Positions 27,360-36,578 of a stretch of 64,000 nt of DNA are shown here, in pieces. Each line of letters begins with the position of its first letter. Positions within the stretch are counted from its first letter, which is position 1. A program made the position numbers and the translations under genes. The notes below the pieces were generated by a model. The model did no database searches. It worked only from the letters and a program-made list of their open reading frames with translations, and was not told the origin of the DNA. The DNA lies in NCBI RefSeq assembly GCF_003182255.1, contig NZ_QGTQ01000004.1, forward strand, positions 1 to 64,000. The letters are read 5' to 3'. The DNA is from Paenibacillus cellulosilyticus. GTDB taxonomy: Bacteria > Bacillota > Bacilli > Paenibacillales > Paenibacillaceae.

Positions 27360-27388
27360 TTGACAATGATACAATTTGTATCATAAAT
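27360..27388 (+). promoter_or_regulatory. Promoter of the XRE regulator with a 19-bp palindrome
   Basis: TTGACA at 27360-27365 is followed by ATGATACAA-T-TTGTATCAT (27366-27384), a perfect inverted repeat filling the spacer, then an AT-rich -10 region (CATAAA, 16-bp spacing). The palindrome is the likely self-operator of the downstream helix-turn-helix protein. Confidence 0.65.
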
Positions 27389-27478
27389 TAAGAGATAGGG
27401 ATGTAGTAGAAAACGACTACTTCTGGTTTTACGCAATCGTAGGCCCAGGCTTGCAGTATAACCGTAAGGAGTAATGAC

Positions 27479-27808
27479 ATGACCATGACGATGGGAGATC
27501 GATTGAGGGAACTGAGACTTCGAAAAAATTTGTCACAGGAGGAGGTGGCGCGCCAAATCGGGATTACCCGATCCGCTTACAGCCATTATGAAATCAACAA
27601 CCGCCAGCCCGTATATGATACGCTGATCAAGCTGTCATCCTATTTTGATGTTTCGCTGGATTACATCATTGGAGGCGATACGGACAAAACATTATCCGGC
27701 ATTAATTCGGATACAGTCGAAATTTTTCGACTGCTAAGCAATATGGATCAAGATAAACGCAAGCAGTCCATCCACAAAATGATTGATGTCATACGGCAGT
27801 CGGAATGA
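27479..27808 (+). CDS. XRE-family helix-turn-helix regulator
   Basis: A 109-residue DNA-binding protein. The Cro/CI-type HTH covers residues 4-65: GDRLRELRLRKNLSQEEVARQIGITRSAYSHYEINNR (seen in parts), ending in SLDYIIGG. The short C-terminal tail (about 66-109) is helical and may mediate dimerisation. ATG is 7 nt after AAGGAG. Its promoter holds a perfect 19-bp palindrome, so negative autoregulation is likely. A hairpin (GTCATACGG...CCGTATGAC, 27788-27821) overlaps its end without a T tract. Confidence 0.92.
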   Translation: MTMTMGDRLRELRLRKNLSQEEVARQIGITRSAYSHYEINNRQPVYDTLIKLSSYFDVSLDYIIGGDTDKTLSGINSDTVEIFRLLSNMDQDKRKQSIHKMIDVIRQSE

Positions 27809-27841
27809 CTGCCCGTATGACATCGCTATCTCACGCTATGC

Positions 27842-28474
27842 TCAATTGTTCCGATGCAACGAATAATGTACCAGATGAAGTGCGAGAAGCATAACCAATG
27901 CTCCTGCTGCATACCCTGCCACAATGTCACTCAAGTAGTGCACGCCGAAAAATAGCCGGCTGAAGCCAACAGAAGCAATACAAATGATACCGATAATGGA
28001 TGCGATCCATTTCGCAGCCCTGCCGGCTATGGCGTACAACACAAAAGATAACGCAATCGTTCCATATACCGCCATTGCGAGCATTGCATTCCCGCTCGGG
28101 AAGCTCGCCCCATCCACTTCAATCCCCCACGCCCCCAAAGGCCTAGGCCGGTCTACCCAACCCTTCAACAGTTGATTGCATGCATAGGCAACGATGCCTG
28201 CCGCTGGAATGTAGAGGGCTGCCCAAGTACGACGGTGTAAGCCAAACCAAATGCTGTACAGCAGCGCAACCGCCACGATAATGAGGGATGAGCCGAGATT
28301 CGTTACGGCTTTCCATACCTGCTCCCCCTGCTTCCCCGTTAAAGACTGAATCGCGTCTGCGGCCTCTCGATCGATTGCCAGAGGCCCTGCATCTGGAATC
28401 GACCAAACAATCCCGCCGAATAGGATCGCGCAGGCAAGGAATGCCCCGCCTCCGATCCATGCTCTTTTCTCCAT
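27842..28474 (-). CDS. PAP2-family membrane phosphatase, PSGN variant
   Basis: A 210-residue integral membrane protein with about five to six hydrophobic segments. The three PAP2 motifs are KGWVDRPRP, SFPSGNAM and SRLFFGVHYLSDIVAG. In motif 2 the usual PSGH reads PSGN (Asn129, codon 28088-28090). Motif 3 with the nucleophilic His and the supporting Asp is intact. The family dephosphorylates phosphatidylglycerol phosphate, phosphatidate or undecaprenyl diphosphate. It starts 24 nt after the stop of the histidine kinase gene, with GGGGAGAG as ribosome site, so the two are cotranscribed. Confidence 0.9.
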   Translation of the reverse strand: MEKRAWIGGGAFLACAILFGGIVWSIPDAGPLAIDREAADAIQSLTGKQGEQVWKAVTNLGSSLIIVAVALLYSIWFGLHRRTWAALYIPAAGIVAYACNQLLKGWVDRPRPLGAWGIEVDGASFPSGNAMLAMAVYGTIALSFVLYAIAGRAAKWIASIIGIICIASVGFSRLFFGVHYLSDIVAGYAAGALVMLLALHLVHYSLHRNN

Positions 28475-28498
28475 GTGTTCTCTCTCCCCTTGCTTCTT

Positions 28499-30643
28499 TT
28501 ACTTCGGTACTGCTAGCGGTAGCCGAATTAGGAAGGACGCGCCTTCATCCACTGTATTACGTGCTTCGATCAATCCCCAATGCTGATGGATAATCTCCTT
28601 CACGATGGATAGACCTAGCCCGCTTCCGCCCTCTGAAGAATTACGTGATTTGTCTTTCTTATAGAACCGATCGAAAATGTAGGGCAAATCCTCCGGATCA
28701 ATGCCGCTGCCGGTATCCGTCACCTCAATGAGTACGGTGCCTCTTTCCTCTACAACTTCAATTGTAATGCGGCGTTCCTCGTTACTGTCCGCATCCGGCA
28801 GATAACGAAGCGCATTGTAGATCAGATTAGACATGACCTGCTCCATACGAGCGATATCGATACGTATAACTGGCGAATCAGAGCGATTCGCAGCAGTCGC
28901 TGTATCATAAATCTCACAACCGTCCAAGCTGACGCCGTTATAAATGCACTGGAGTACACCGCCTGCTCGTTCCACATCCGTCTCGAATGAGAACTGAACC
29001 GATTCCAGCCAACTTCTTACGCTAATATGCTCAAAATGAAATCGAACCTGGCCTGCCTCAAGCTTGGACAGTTCAAATAAGTCATCAATTAAGCTATTAA
29101 GCCGCGACAGCTTGCCCAGCATCATGTTGAGATGGCGCTGCTGCTGCTCTTTATTCTCGATTAGCCCATCCCTCATCGCTTCCAAATACCCTTGTACGAG
29201 TGTCATCGGCGTGCGCAAGTCATGTGAGATGTTCGATAGTAGATGTCGTCTGGATTTCTCCAGCTTCTCCAGATCGATATTCGACAGCTCAAGCGATTCG
29301 TTCGATTTCTTCAGCTCGTTCGTGCGCAGCTCGACCCGCTGCTCGAGGTTCGCATTCAACTCGCGCAGCTCGTCCGATACAAGCTCTACATGCTGCATCG
29401 CGTTCGTGAAACGGTTGGAAAGTATGATCGATTGCACAAGAATAAAGAACGTGATACCGAATGGTACAAGCTGTACGGATACATGCTGCTCACTGTAGAA
29501 CAGAATGTCATTGATAACCGTGAAGATAAAGAACGTAATGCCTGCCAGAACGAGTGTCGCACCTTCTCGCTTGCGTATTTGCGCTCTTATGACCACATAC
29601 AGGCAGGTCGCACATACGGTGACGATGTACAGCTGATAGGCTGCCACAACACGCGTATACGTCAACACAGGCAGGACAGCAGTCATTACCGATAATGCGA
29701 TGCCGATCGTATTGAAAATCCAATAAGTGCGTTTGGAACCTTCCTGCGGGAACATTCGGAAAATATAAGCGTATCCAGCTACACCGCAAAGCGAAAAGGC
29801 AATGTATTCAATCCGCATCCCCAGCTCCCAGGAACCGCCTGGGAACCGCTGAAATAACATCGTCTCCCCTGTTACGCCCATTCGGAACGCTACGCATAAG
29901 CAGAGCAAGCCGAAGGAAAGCGTGAACCTCTCCCTTTTTCGAAAAGCATACAAGCCCATATGATACGTACCGATAATGAACAAGCTGCCGATAATGAGCA
30001 TCTGTTCGGCAACCGCTAGAATCTCCTGCCTCGTAATTTCCTGCGTCGTACCAAGCGAGAAGCTCGTCCATATACCGCCCATGCGATGCTTGTAATTGGA
30101 TACTTCAATCACAAGCTCGGCAATCCCGTCATTCGCTTCAAAAGAGACAACTCGCGGATATTGCTCGGCCTTGTTGTTCTCAGGCAGCTCGTCTACACGG
30201 CCTGCTTCTGCAATCAATCGGCCATTGATCCATAGCTTGTACGCCGTCATGATATTCGGCACTCGAATCGACAACGTACCTGAATCTTTCGGCACTTGAA
30301 TGATGAGCCGATATGTACCATAGCCTAGACCATCTTTTACAGTAGGTTCGTGATTATAGTTGTTCCACGAAGACGGTACGCTGACGTAGCTTGCTTCTAG
30401 AGAACCATCCTTCCAATCCGTCTCCGGCCCTAACAACTGTCCGCCATAGAACGACCATATCCCGTCCATATGGATGCTGCCATTTTGATTAAAATCCCAG
30501 CTGTTCAGATCGAGAATGCCTGCTTCTGCATGCGGATCACCAGAGTTATCTCCGGTATTGAAAGTGTTGAACAGTCCTACGTTCAAAATGACTGCAATAA
30601 TTAACATAATGACGAAAATCCAAACTCGTTTGCGTATACCCAT
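28499..30643 (-). CDS. Sensor histidine kinase with 7TMR-DISM-type input region
   Basis: A 714-residue membrane kinase. An N-terminal membrane segment is followed by an extracellular jellyroll-like domain (about 40-210, SLSIRVPN-like strands with YKLWINGRLI), then seven membrane segments of the 7TMR-DISM type (about 220-410), a coiled coil (about 415-465), the HisKA dimerisation box SNISHDLRTPMTL (phospho-His about 473), and a HATPase domain with NLIYNALRYLPD, DTGSGIDPEDLPYIFDRFYK and GGSGLGLSIVKEI. ATG at 30643 follows GGGGAGGG closely; a GTG at 30676 has no ribosome site. Divergent from a response regulator gene, its likely partner. Confidence 0.92.
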   Translation of the reverse strand: MGIRKRVWIFVIMLIIAVILNVGLFNTFNTGDNSGDPHAEAGILDLNSWDFNQNGSIHMDGIWSFYGGQLLGPETDWKDGSLEASYVSVPSSWNNYNHEPTVKDGLGYGTYRLIIQVPKDSGTLSIRVPNIMTAYKLWINGRLIAEAGRVDELPENNKAEQYPRVVSFEANDGIAELVIEVSNYKHRMGGIWTSFSLGTTQEITRQEILAVAEQMLIIGSLFIIGTYHMGLYAFRKRERFTLSFGLLCLCVAFRMGVTGETMLFQRFPGGSWELGMRIEYIAFSLCGVAGYAYIFRMFPQEGSKRTYWIFNTIGIALSVMTAVLPVLTYTRVVAAYQLYIVTVCATCLYVVIRAQIRKREGATLVLAGITFFIFTVINDILFYSEQHVSVQLVPFGITFFILVQSIILSNRFTNAMQHVELVSDELRELNANLEQRVELRTNELKKSNESLELSNIDLEKLEKSRRHLLSNISHDLRTPMTLVQGYLEAMRDGLIENKEQQQRHLNMMLGKLSRLNSLIDDLFELSKLEAGQVRFHFEHISVRSWLESVQFSFETDVERAGGVLQCIYNGVSLDGCEIYDTATAANRSDSPVIRIDIARMEQVMSNLIYNALRYLPDADSNEERRITIEVVEERGTVLIEVTDTGSGIDPEDLPYIFDRFYKKDKSRNSSEGGSGLGLSIVKEIIHQHWGLIEARNTVDEGASFLIRLPLAVPK

Positions 30644-30775
30644 ACCCTCCCCGGATCGTTCGCTCTTCAAAGACACACATGATGTGTTTCATAGGATGAC
30701 GAATACTGCGGTGATGTCGTTGCTTCATTTGCGCCGCTTCGATTATAATAATCGAGAAAGCAAGGAGGATGGAAG

Positions 30776-31507
30776 ATGAATGTGAGCAAAATTTTGGTCG
30801 TGGATGACGAACCCGAAATCATTGAGCTCATTACGCTCTATCTCCAGCGTGAAGGGTACAGCGTGTTTGCTGCAGATAATGGTACTGACGCACTCCGAAT
30901 GATAGGTGAGATCAAGCCGGATCTCATCCTGCTTGACGTGCTCCTCAAGCAGCTTAATGGATTGGACGTGTGTCAGCAAATCCGCCAAATTATCGATGTA
31001 CCGATATTGTTCGTTAGCGCGAAGAGCGATGATCAGGACGTTATTAACGGCTTAGCAGCGGGCGGCGATGACTATATCACTAAGCCTTTTAGTCCAGGGC
31101 AGCTAGTAGCAAGAATTAAGGCTCATCTGCGTCGGCAATCGCTAAATATGCATCATCATGGCGAGCATAATCGAAATTTGCTTATCTTCGACGGACTCAT
31201 TATTGATCTGACCGCTCGAACGGTTCGCGTACATAATCAATACGTTGCTTTATCTGTCAAAGAGTTTGAACTGCTTTCACTGCTTGCTAAACAGCCGAAC
31301 CGCGCTTTTCAGCTCGCTACACTCTATGAAGCCGTTTGGGGCGTCGAGAGCATCGGAGATACGAGAACGCTTATGGTTCACATGAGCAATCTGCGCAAGA
31401 AGATTGAACCTGATCCAACGAATCCTCGCTGGATCGTCACAATGCGCGGCGTAGGCTATAAATTTAATACCGAGGAAGGAAATGACTTACAGAATGTATA
31501 TCGCTAG
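30776..31507 (+). CDS. OmpR/PhoB-family response regulator
   Basis: A 243-residue two-domain regulator. The receiver has the acidic pair Asp10-Asp11, phospho-acceptor Asp54 (LILLDVLLKQLNG), Ser in LFVSAKSDD and the Lys in YITKPFS. The C-terminal winged helix (about 135-232) has VKEFELLSLLAKQPNRAF and MVHMSNLRKKIEPDP. ATG is 8 nt after AAGGAGG. It is divergent from the 7TM histidine kinase, the probable partner, and its last 26 nt overlap the next gene, coupling a methyltransferase to it. Confidence 0.95.
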   Translation: MNVSKILVVDDEPEIIELITLYLQREGYSVFAADNGTDALRMIGEIKPDLILLDVLLKQLNGLDVCQQIRQIIDVPILFVSAKSDDQDVINGLAAGGDDYITKPFSPGQLVARIKAHLRRQSLNMHHHGEHNRNLLIFDGLIIDLTARTVRVHNQYVALSVKEFELLSLLAKQPNRAFQLATLYEAVWGVESIGDTRTLMVHMSNLRKKIEPDPTNPRWIVTMRGVGYKFNTEEGNDLQNVYR

Positions 31508-32363
31508 CAATTGGAAAGATTATGAAGTAATTGATACAGGTAATGGAGACAAGCTCGAACGTTGGGGCAACTATACGCTCCGCCGTCCGGACCCGCAGAT
31601 CATTTGGCCCATTACCAACGAAACCGGGTTGTGGAAAACATCCGACGGTCACTATCATCGCAGCAGCTCAGGCGGCGGCCAGTGGGAATTCCGCTCGAAG
31701 CTTCCTGAACGTTGGACGATCTCGTACGGTCCTCTCTCGTTCCATATTCGTCCGACGAACTTTAAGCATACGGGACTGTTCCCGGAGCAAGCGGTTAACT
31801 GGGATTGGATCATGGAACGGATTCGGAGCGCTGACCGTCCGATTCGCGTCCTTAACTTGTTCGGTTACACAGGTGGAGCAACCGTTGCGGCAGCGGCCGC
31901 AGGCGCAGAAGTATGTCACGTCGATGCCGCTAAAGGCATGGTGCAGTGGTGCAAAGAAAATGCTGAGCTGTCCGGCTTGCAGAACGCACCTATCCGCTAC
32001 ATTACGGACGACGTGTTCAAATTCGTCCAACGTGAGCAGCGTCGTGAACGCCAATATGACGCAATCATCATGGACCCGCCATCCTATGGCCGCGGCACCA
32101 ATGGTGAAACCTGGAAGCTGGAAGAAAACCTGTATCCGTTCGTAGAGCTATGCATGTCGATTCTATCGGACAAGCCGCTCTTCATTCTGATCAACTCGTA
32201 CACGACTGGTATTTCGCCAAGCGTGCTGCACAATATTCTGAGTATGACTGTCGGACGCAAGTACGGCGGTCAAATCCATTGCGGTGAGATCGGGCTTCCA
32301 ATTACGAATTCAGGCCTTAACCTGCCGTGCGGAATTCTTGGACGCTGGGAGTCAGGCGAATAA
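31482..32363 (+). CDS. Class I SAM-dependent RNA methyltransferase-like protein (RlmI/RlmK type)
   Basis: A 293-residue Rossmann-fold methyltransferase. The SAM-binding strand is VLNLFGYTGGATVAAAAAGA, followed by the acidic ribose-binding strand VCHVDAAKGMVQWCKEN and the catalytic-type IIMDPPSYGRG, a signature of 23S rRNA cytosine/guanine methyltransferases of the RlmI/RlmK type. An N-terminal PUA domain is missing, so the length is shorter than E. coli RlmI. It overlaps the response regulator by 26 nt and the pseudouridine synthase by 1 nt, giving a tight three-gene operon. RNA target is inferred. Confidence 0.88.
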   Translation: MTYRMYIASNWKDYEVIDTGNGDKLERWGNYTLRRPDPQIIWPITNETGLWKTSDGHYHRSSSGGGQWEFRSKLPERWTISYGPLSFHIRPTNFKHTGLFPEQAVNWDWIMERIRSADRPIRVLNLFGYTGGATVAAAAAGAEVCHVDAAKGMVQWCKENAELSGLQNAPIRYITDDVFKFVQREQRRERQYDAIIMDPPSYGRGTNGETWKLEENLYPFVELCMSILSDKPLFILINSYTTGISPSVLHNILSMTVGRKYGGQIHCGEIGLPITNSGLNLPCGILGRWESGE

Positions 32364-33124
32364 TGGCCGGCACATCCGCTGAGCATAACGGTTCTCAGCG
32401 CGCCCCGATCCCCGTCCTGTTCGAGGATAACCATCTGCTTGTCGTCATCAAACCCCCTGGCGTCCCTTCTCAGGAGGACGAATCTGGCGATCCTGACATG
32501 CTGACGTTGTTGAAGGAGGATCTCAAAATCCGCCACAACAAGCCGGGGAACGTGTTCCTCGGCCTTGTCCATCGTCTAGACCGCCCTGTCGGCGGAGCCA
32601 TGTTGTTCGCGAAGACATCGAAGGCGGCCTCTCGTCTATCTGACACGGTCCGTACGCGTGAGTTCGGCAAGACCTATATTGCAGTCGTTCACGGCTCTCC
32701 TAAGCAAGCACAGGCCACGCTAAAGCACTGGATGCGCAAGGACAGCAAACGGAACGTCTCAGACGTATTCGACCGCCCAGTGGCCGACGCGAAGGAAGCG
32801 GTGTTGGATTATGCAGTCATCGCTTCGACTGGTGGTTTATCGCTCGTTACAGTGAAGCTGCACACCGGTCGATCCCACCAGATTCGCGCACAAATGTCAG
32901 CGATCGGCTGCCCGTTGTATGGCGATGCCAAATATGGTGCGTCCTCAGGCCAGCGATCGGCTGCACACGGTACGGTAGCGCTATGGTCGAGTTCTGTCTC
33001 CTTCCCGCATCCCGTCTCGAAGGAATGGCTTACGTTCCGCTCTATCCCTCCGCAGCTGTCTGCGGAGTGGGCACGGTGGCAGGCTGCCGACCTTGAGAGA
33101 GCTGCGCATCGTTTCGATGCTTAA
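32363..33124 (+). CDS. RluA-family pseudouridine synthase
   Basis: A 253-residue RNA pseudouridine synthase. The active-site motif GLVHRLDRPVGG contains the catalytic Asp; LLVVIKPPGVPSQ and the later GRSHQIRAQMSAIGCPLYGD are the other two family motifs. There is no S4 domain at the N-terminus. Start ATG overlaps the stop of the methyltransferase gene (TAATG), so it is translationally coupled. The RNA site it modifies cannot be told from sequence. A strong terminator follows. Confidence 0.93.
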   Translation: MAGTSAEHNGSQRAPIPVLFEDNHLLVVIKPPGVPSQEDESGDPDMLTLLKEDLKIRHNKPGNVFLGLVHRLDRPVGGAMLFAKTSKAASRLSDTVRTREFGKTYIAVVHGSPKQAQATLKHWMRKDSKRNVSDVFDRPVADAKEAVLDYAVIASTGGLSLVTVKLHTGRSHQIRAQMSAIGCPLYGDAKYGASSGQRSAAHGTVALWSSSVSFPHPVSKEWLTFRSIPPQLSAEWARWQAADLERAAHRFDA

Positions 33125-33142
33125 GCTGTCGTAACAATAACA

Positions 33143-33215
33143 AAGCACCCTCTATTCGAATTCTGATCCCGCAGCATGACTGCGAATTAGAAGAATTCAA
33201 TAGAGGGTGCTTTTT
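33143..33215 (+). terminator. Strong terminator after the pseudouridine synthase gene
   Basis: GCACCCTCTATT/AATAGAGGGTGC arms plus inner GAATTCT/AGAATTC pairing, followed by TTTTT. Confidence 0.88.
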
Positions 33216-33240
33216 CATCTTATATTCTACATTCCATCCA

Positions 33241-33675
33241 CTATGACGAGCGGCTGATCGGCTCTGCAGTGCCATTCGTAACTTTGCCAAGCAAATAAAC
33301 GAGCAGCTGCTGATTGTGGGTTGAGATCCGATCCAGCGATGACTGAATGTAAGTCGAACGAATCTCCACGCCTCGGTTAGCTTCCTCTTCACCTTTATCC
33401 GTCATCGTCACCCATACAATTCGACGATCCGACTCATCGCGGTTGCGGACGATCAACTCGCCACGCTCCATGCGATCAAGCAGCGTTGTAATCGCTGCAG
33501 GCGTCGTCTCTAAGTATTGCAGCAAATCCGAAGGTTTCATCGGCTGGTAACGCTGCAGCAATTCTAGTACATTCAGCTGTCCTTCCGTCAGGCTTGGCGC
33601 CAGCGCCTCTTCCAAATGCGACTTCCACTCTTTCGTCAGCTTCATCCACAATCGAGCAAAATCTTCTGAAATCAT
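33241..33675 (-). CDS. MarR-family transcriptional regulator
   Basis: A 144-residue winged-helix repressor: LTEGQLNVLELLQRYQPMKPSDLLQYLETTPAAITTLLDRME is the HTH region (residues about 28-70, seen in parts), followed by the wing with the conserved DESDRRIVWVTMTDKGEE. No Cys suitable for peroxide sensing near the N-terminus. The gene has TATAAT 42-47 nt upstream of the start and a nested inverted repeat over its promoter, suggesting autoregulation. The next gene, in the opposite direction, is a 55-residue protein that may be a target. Confidence 0.92.
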   Translation of the reverse strand: MISEDFARLWMKLTKEWKSHLEEALAPSLTEGQLNVLELLQRYQPMKPSDLLQYLETTPAAITTLLDRMERGELIVRNRDESDRRIVWVTMTDKGEEEANRGVEIRSTYIQSSLDRISTHNQQLLVYLLGKVTNGTAEPISRSS

Positions 33676-33716
33676 CGACTAAACCCCGCTTCCTGTCCGT
33701 ATTCCTGCTATTCCTC

Positions 33717-33781
33717 ATTATACCATTTGAAAATGTCGATTAAAAGGTTAAGCAACTTAATAATTTGCGCCATTAATCGAC
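33717..33781 (-). promoter_or_regulatory. MarR promoter with nested inverted repeats
   Basis: On the minus strand, TATAAT (33722-33717) with TTTTAA 17 bp upstream. TTAAG-CAA-CTTAA at 33748-33760 is a MarR-type short palindrome, and GTCGATTAA (33735-33743) pairs with TTAATCGAC (33773-33781) around it. Confidence 0.6.
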
Positions 33782-33938
33782 GTTTGCCGTGAACAAATTG
33801 ACAGGGTTAGACATACAATGTGGCGAGGATTCGCGAATAGCGGCTCGAATGCGGGTTGTTGGCGTTGTTGCCAATATAGCTTGTACACACTCCAATTGGT
33901 TGTTAGCAGGAGGGCAGCGCGAAGGAGGTTGATTTGCA

Positions 33939-34106
33939 ATGGATGACCGGAAAGCGGAAATTTTGAGAAAGGTCCGTGCGTACGGCATATTGAATGACCC
34001 ACAATGGCTGAATAAGCCGGACGAACCGGTGCCATTGTGGGTCCTTTTGGAAGCGCTCGTACAAATGATGGAGCGGCTGGAGCCGCCACACACCCCTTAC
34101 GATTAA
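33939..34106 (+). CDS. 55-residue protein, not recognised
   Basis: A short frame with ATG at 33939 and TAA at 34104-34106. It is preceded by AAGGAGG at good distance (10 nt), which is the main reason to call it real. The product starts MDDRKAEILRKVRAYGILND and continues with PEEP-like polar segments, an amphipathic helix LWVLLEALVQMMERL and a PPHTPYD end. No membrane segment or signal peptide. Its stop is 9 nt from the stop of the convergent parC gene. Possible small regulatory or partner protein; family unknown to me. Confidence 0.7.
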   Translation: MDDRKAEILRKVRAYGILNDPQWLNKPDEPVPLWVLLEALVQMMERLEPPHTPYD

Positions 34107-34115
34107 GACTCGGGT

Positions 34116-36566
34116 CTAGATCGTAGCGTTACGCGTAAAAATTTCTACAATCGAATCATTTTTCTCTGGCGAAACGAGCGGTTTACCAATGGATCTACGC
34201 TCATCAATCGGCGTCTTATCGGTCGACAGCGTCCAAGACGCGCCGCTCGCCGCCAGTACTACGAGCATCTTCTCTTGGCGGCAGTAAATTGCGCCTGCGA
34301 GGCCACTACCATTCGGTCTTACGCGCTTGCCTTCCTTGAATTCGAACGTTGCAATCCCTTTGCCGCCGCGTCCTTGAATCGGATACTCGGCAAGAAGTGA
34401 GCGTTTGCCATGGCCGAGATCGGAAAGGACAAGCACTTCACCTTCATCATCAGCGACGAGCGAGCATCCAACGAGCTCATCGTCATCCTTCAACTGCATA
34501 CCACGAACACCAGCAGCGACACGGCCCATTGGATTCACTTCGCTCTCAGCGAAGCGTATCGCCATCCCCTGACGGCTGACGAGCAGAAGCTCGCTTGTGC
34601 TTGTGCTCTCTAGTACTGCGATAATTTCATCGCCATCAGCGACCTTCGCTGCTGCAATAGCAGTCGAGCGATTCGACTTATATTCCTTCAGCTCCGTCCG
34701 TTTCACTTGGCCGCGCTTGGTGACGAACAGCAGCGACGCATTAGCGGCTATCTGCTCAAAATCACGCACCGTTACGATACTAATGATCGCATCGTCCTTC
34801 GGCAGCGGAACAATGTTAACAACGGCAGTACCGTTATCCTTCCACTTGAATTCAGGCACCTGGTGGACAGGCAGTACGAAGTATTGCCCTTTCTTCGTGA
34901 ACAGGAGCAGCGTATCAATCGTGTTCACGCTGAGCAAGTGGCGAATGACATCGCCTTCCTTCACGCCTGCACTATCCAGCTCACCGCCAGAACGCGTGTA
35001 AGACAGCATCGTCGTCCGCTTAATATAACCATCGCGGCTGAGCGTCAATAGAACATCCTCGGATTGGACCATGACCTCAAGGTTTACCTTCAGCTCTTCT
35101 ACCTCGCCACGAATGTCGCAACGACGATCGATACCGAATTTGGTCCGAATCTCGAGCATTTCTTCACGGATAACGCTGAGAAGCTTCTTCTCGCTCTCCA
35201 GAATGCTGCGCAAGTATGCAATTCTCTTCTGTGTTTCGCCCAGTTCTTTCTCGAGCTGCGTAATCTCCAGATTCGTCAGACGATATAGCTGTAACGTCAG
35301 GATGGCATCTGCTTGACGCTCCGAGAAAAGGAACTTCGATACGAGGTTGTTCTGCGCATCTTGCCGGTTCTTGGAGGCCTTGATAGTCGCGATAATCTCG
35401 TCGAGCAGATTCAGTGCCTTCACGAGTCCTTCGAGCACGTGAGCGCGATCTTCAGCCTTCTCTAACTCGAACTTCGTCCGGTTCGTAACGACTTCCTTCT
35501 GGTGATCGATATAAGCAGCCAACATATCTTTTAAACCAAGCTGTTTCGGCGCCTTATTAACGATTGCAACCATATTGAAGTTGTATGTGACCTGCAGATC
35601 GGTCTTCTTAAAGAGATAAGCAAGAATACCTTGTGCATCCGCATCTTTCTTCAGCTCAATGACGATACGAAGGCCGTTACGACCGCTTTCATCTCGTACT
35701 TCAGCGATCCCTTCTACCTTCTTCTCGAGGCGAATGTTCTCCATCGCCGTAACAAGACGGGCTTTTACAACTTGATATGGAATCTCTGTAATAACGATCT
35801 GCTGCTTGCCGCCGCGAACGTCTTCAATCTCCGTCTTCGAACGAATGTAGATGCGGCCTTTACCGGTTGTATACGCTTCACGAATGCCTTCTCCGCCCAT
35901 GATTGTACCGCCCGTTGGGAAGTCCGGTCCACGTACGATCGACATCAGTTCATCAATCGACATCGATGGATTCGCCATGAGCGCGAAGCAAGCATCAATC
36001 ACTTCTCGCAAGTTGTGCGGCGGAATTTCCGTGGCAAAGCCTGCAGAGATACCGCTGACACCGTTCACGAGCAAGTTCGGATAACGCGACGGCAACACGA
36101 CAGGCTCCTTCGTCGTGTTGTCGAAGTTGTCCTTGAACGGTACTGTCCGTTTGTCTATGTCACGAAGCAATTCCATCGCAATGGACGATAGCCTAGCCTC
36201 GGTATAACGCATCGCTGCTGCTGGGTCATCGTCCTGCGAACCCCAGTTGCCGTGGCCGTCGATCAGCGGATGGCCCATCTTCCACGGCTGTGCCATCCTC
36301 ACCATGCCTTCATAAATGGACGAGTCCCCGTGCGGATGATAGTTACCCATAACGTCGCCGACCGTTTTGGCCGACTTGCGGTATGGCTTGTCCGGCGTAT
36401 TGCCCGCATCGTACATCGCGTACAAAATACGGCGCTGAACCGGCTTCAATCCGTCGCGAACGTCAGGAATGGCGCGATCTTGAATAATGTATTTGGAATA
36501 TCGGCCGAAGCGATCGCCGACAACTTCTTCGAGAAACGCTGGCATAAAATTTTCCAGCATGCCCAT
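34116..36566 (-). CDS. parC: DNA topoisomerase IV subunit A
   Basis: An 816-residue subunit that cuts and rejoins DNA to decatenate daughter chromosomes. Seen are [25 protein letters not shown] near the start, the quinolone-resistance region [20 protein letters not shown] with unaltered Ser and Glu, the active-site Tyr in [11 protein letters not shown], and the C-terminal beta-pinwheel (repeats such as [27 protein letters not shown]). It follows parE by 12 nt on the same strand. The short form and pairing with parE favour ParC over GyrA. Start ATG with GGGGGAGAG upstream. Confidence 0.96.
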   Translation of the reverse strand: MGMLENFMPAFLEEVVGDRFGRYSKYIIQDRAIPDVRDGLKPVQRRILYAMYDAGNTPDKPYRKSAKTVGDVMGNYHPHGDSSIYEGMVRMAQPWKMGHPLIDGHGNWGSQDDDPAAAMRYTEARLSSIAMELLRDIDKRTVPFKDNFDNTTKEPVVLPSRYPNLLVNGVSGISAGFATEIPPHNLREVIDACFALMANPSMSIDELMSIVRGPDFPTGGTIMGGEGIREAYTTGKGRIYIRSKTEIEDVRGGKQQIVITEIPYQVVKARLVTAMENIRLEKKVEGIAEVRDESGRNGLRIVIELKKDADAQGILAYLFKKTDLQVTYNFNMVAIVNKAPKQLGLKDMLAAYIDHQKEVVTNRTKFELEKAEDRAHVLEGLVKALNLLDEIIATIKASKNRQDAQNNLVSKFLFSERQADAILTLQLYRLTNLEITQLEKELGETQKRIAYLRSILESEKKLLSVIREEMLEIRTKFGIDRRCDIRGEVEELKVNLEVMVQSEDVLLTLSRDGYIKRTTMLSYTRSGGELDSAGVKEGDVIRHLLSVNTIDTLLLFTKKGQYFVLPVHQVPEFKWKDNGTAVVNIVPLPKDDAIISIVTVRDFEQIAANASLLFVTKRGQVKRTELKEYKSNRSTAIAAAKVADGDEIIAVLESTSTSELLLVSRQGMAIRFAESEVNPMGRVAAGVRGMQLKDDDELVGCSLVADDEGEVLVLSDLGHGKRSLLAEYPIQGRGGKGIATFEFKEGKRVRPNGSGLAGAIYCRQEKMLVVLAASGASWTLSTDKTPIDERRSIGKPLVSPEKNDSIVEIFTRNATI

Positions 36567-36578
36567 TAAGCTCTCCCC

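Noticed and set aside
31482-31507. Frameshift between response regulator and methyltransferase
   Set aside because: Both genes are complete with proper ends; the 26-nt overlap is an ordinary coupled arrangement.
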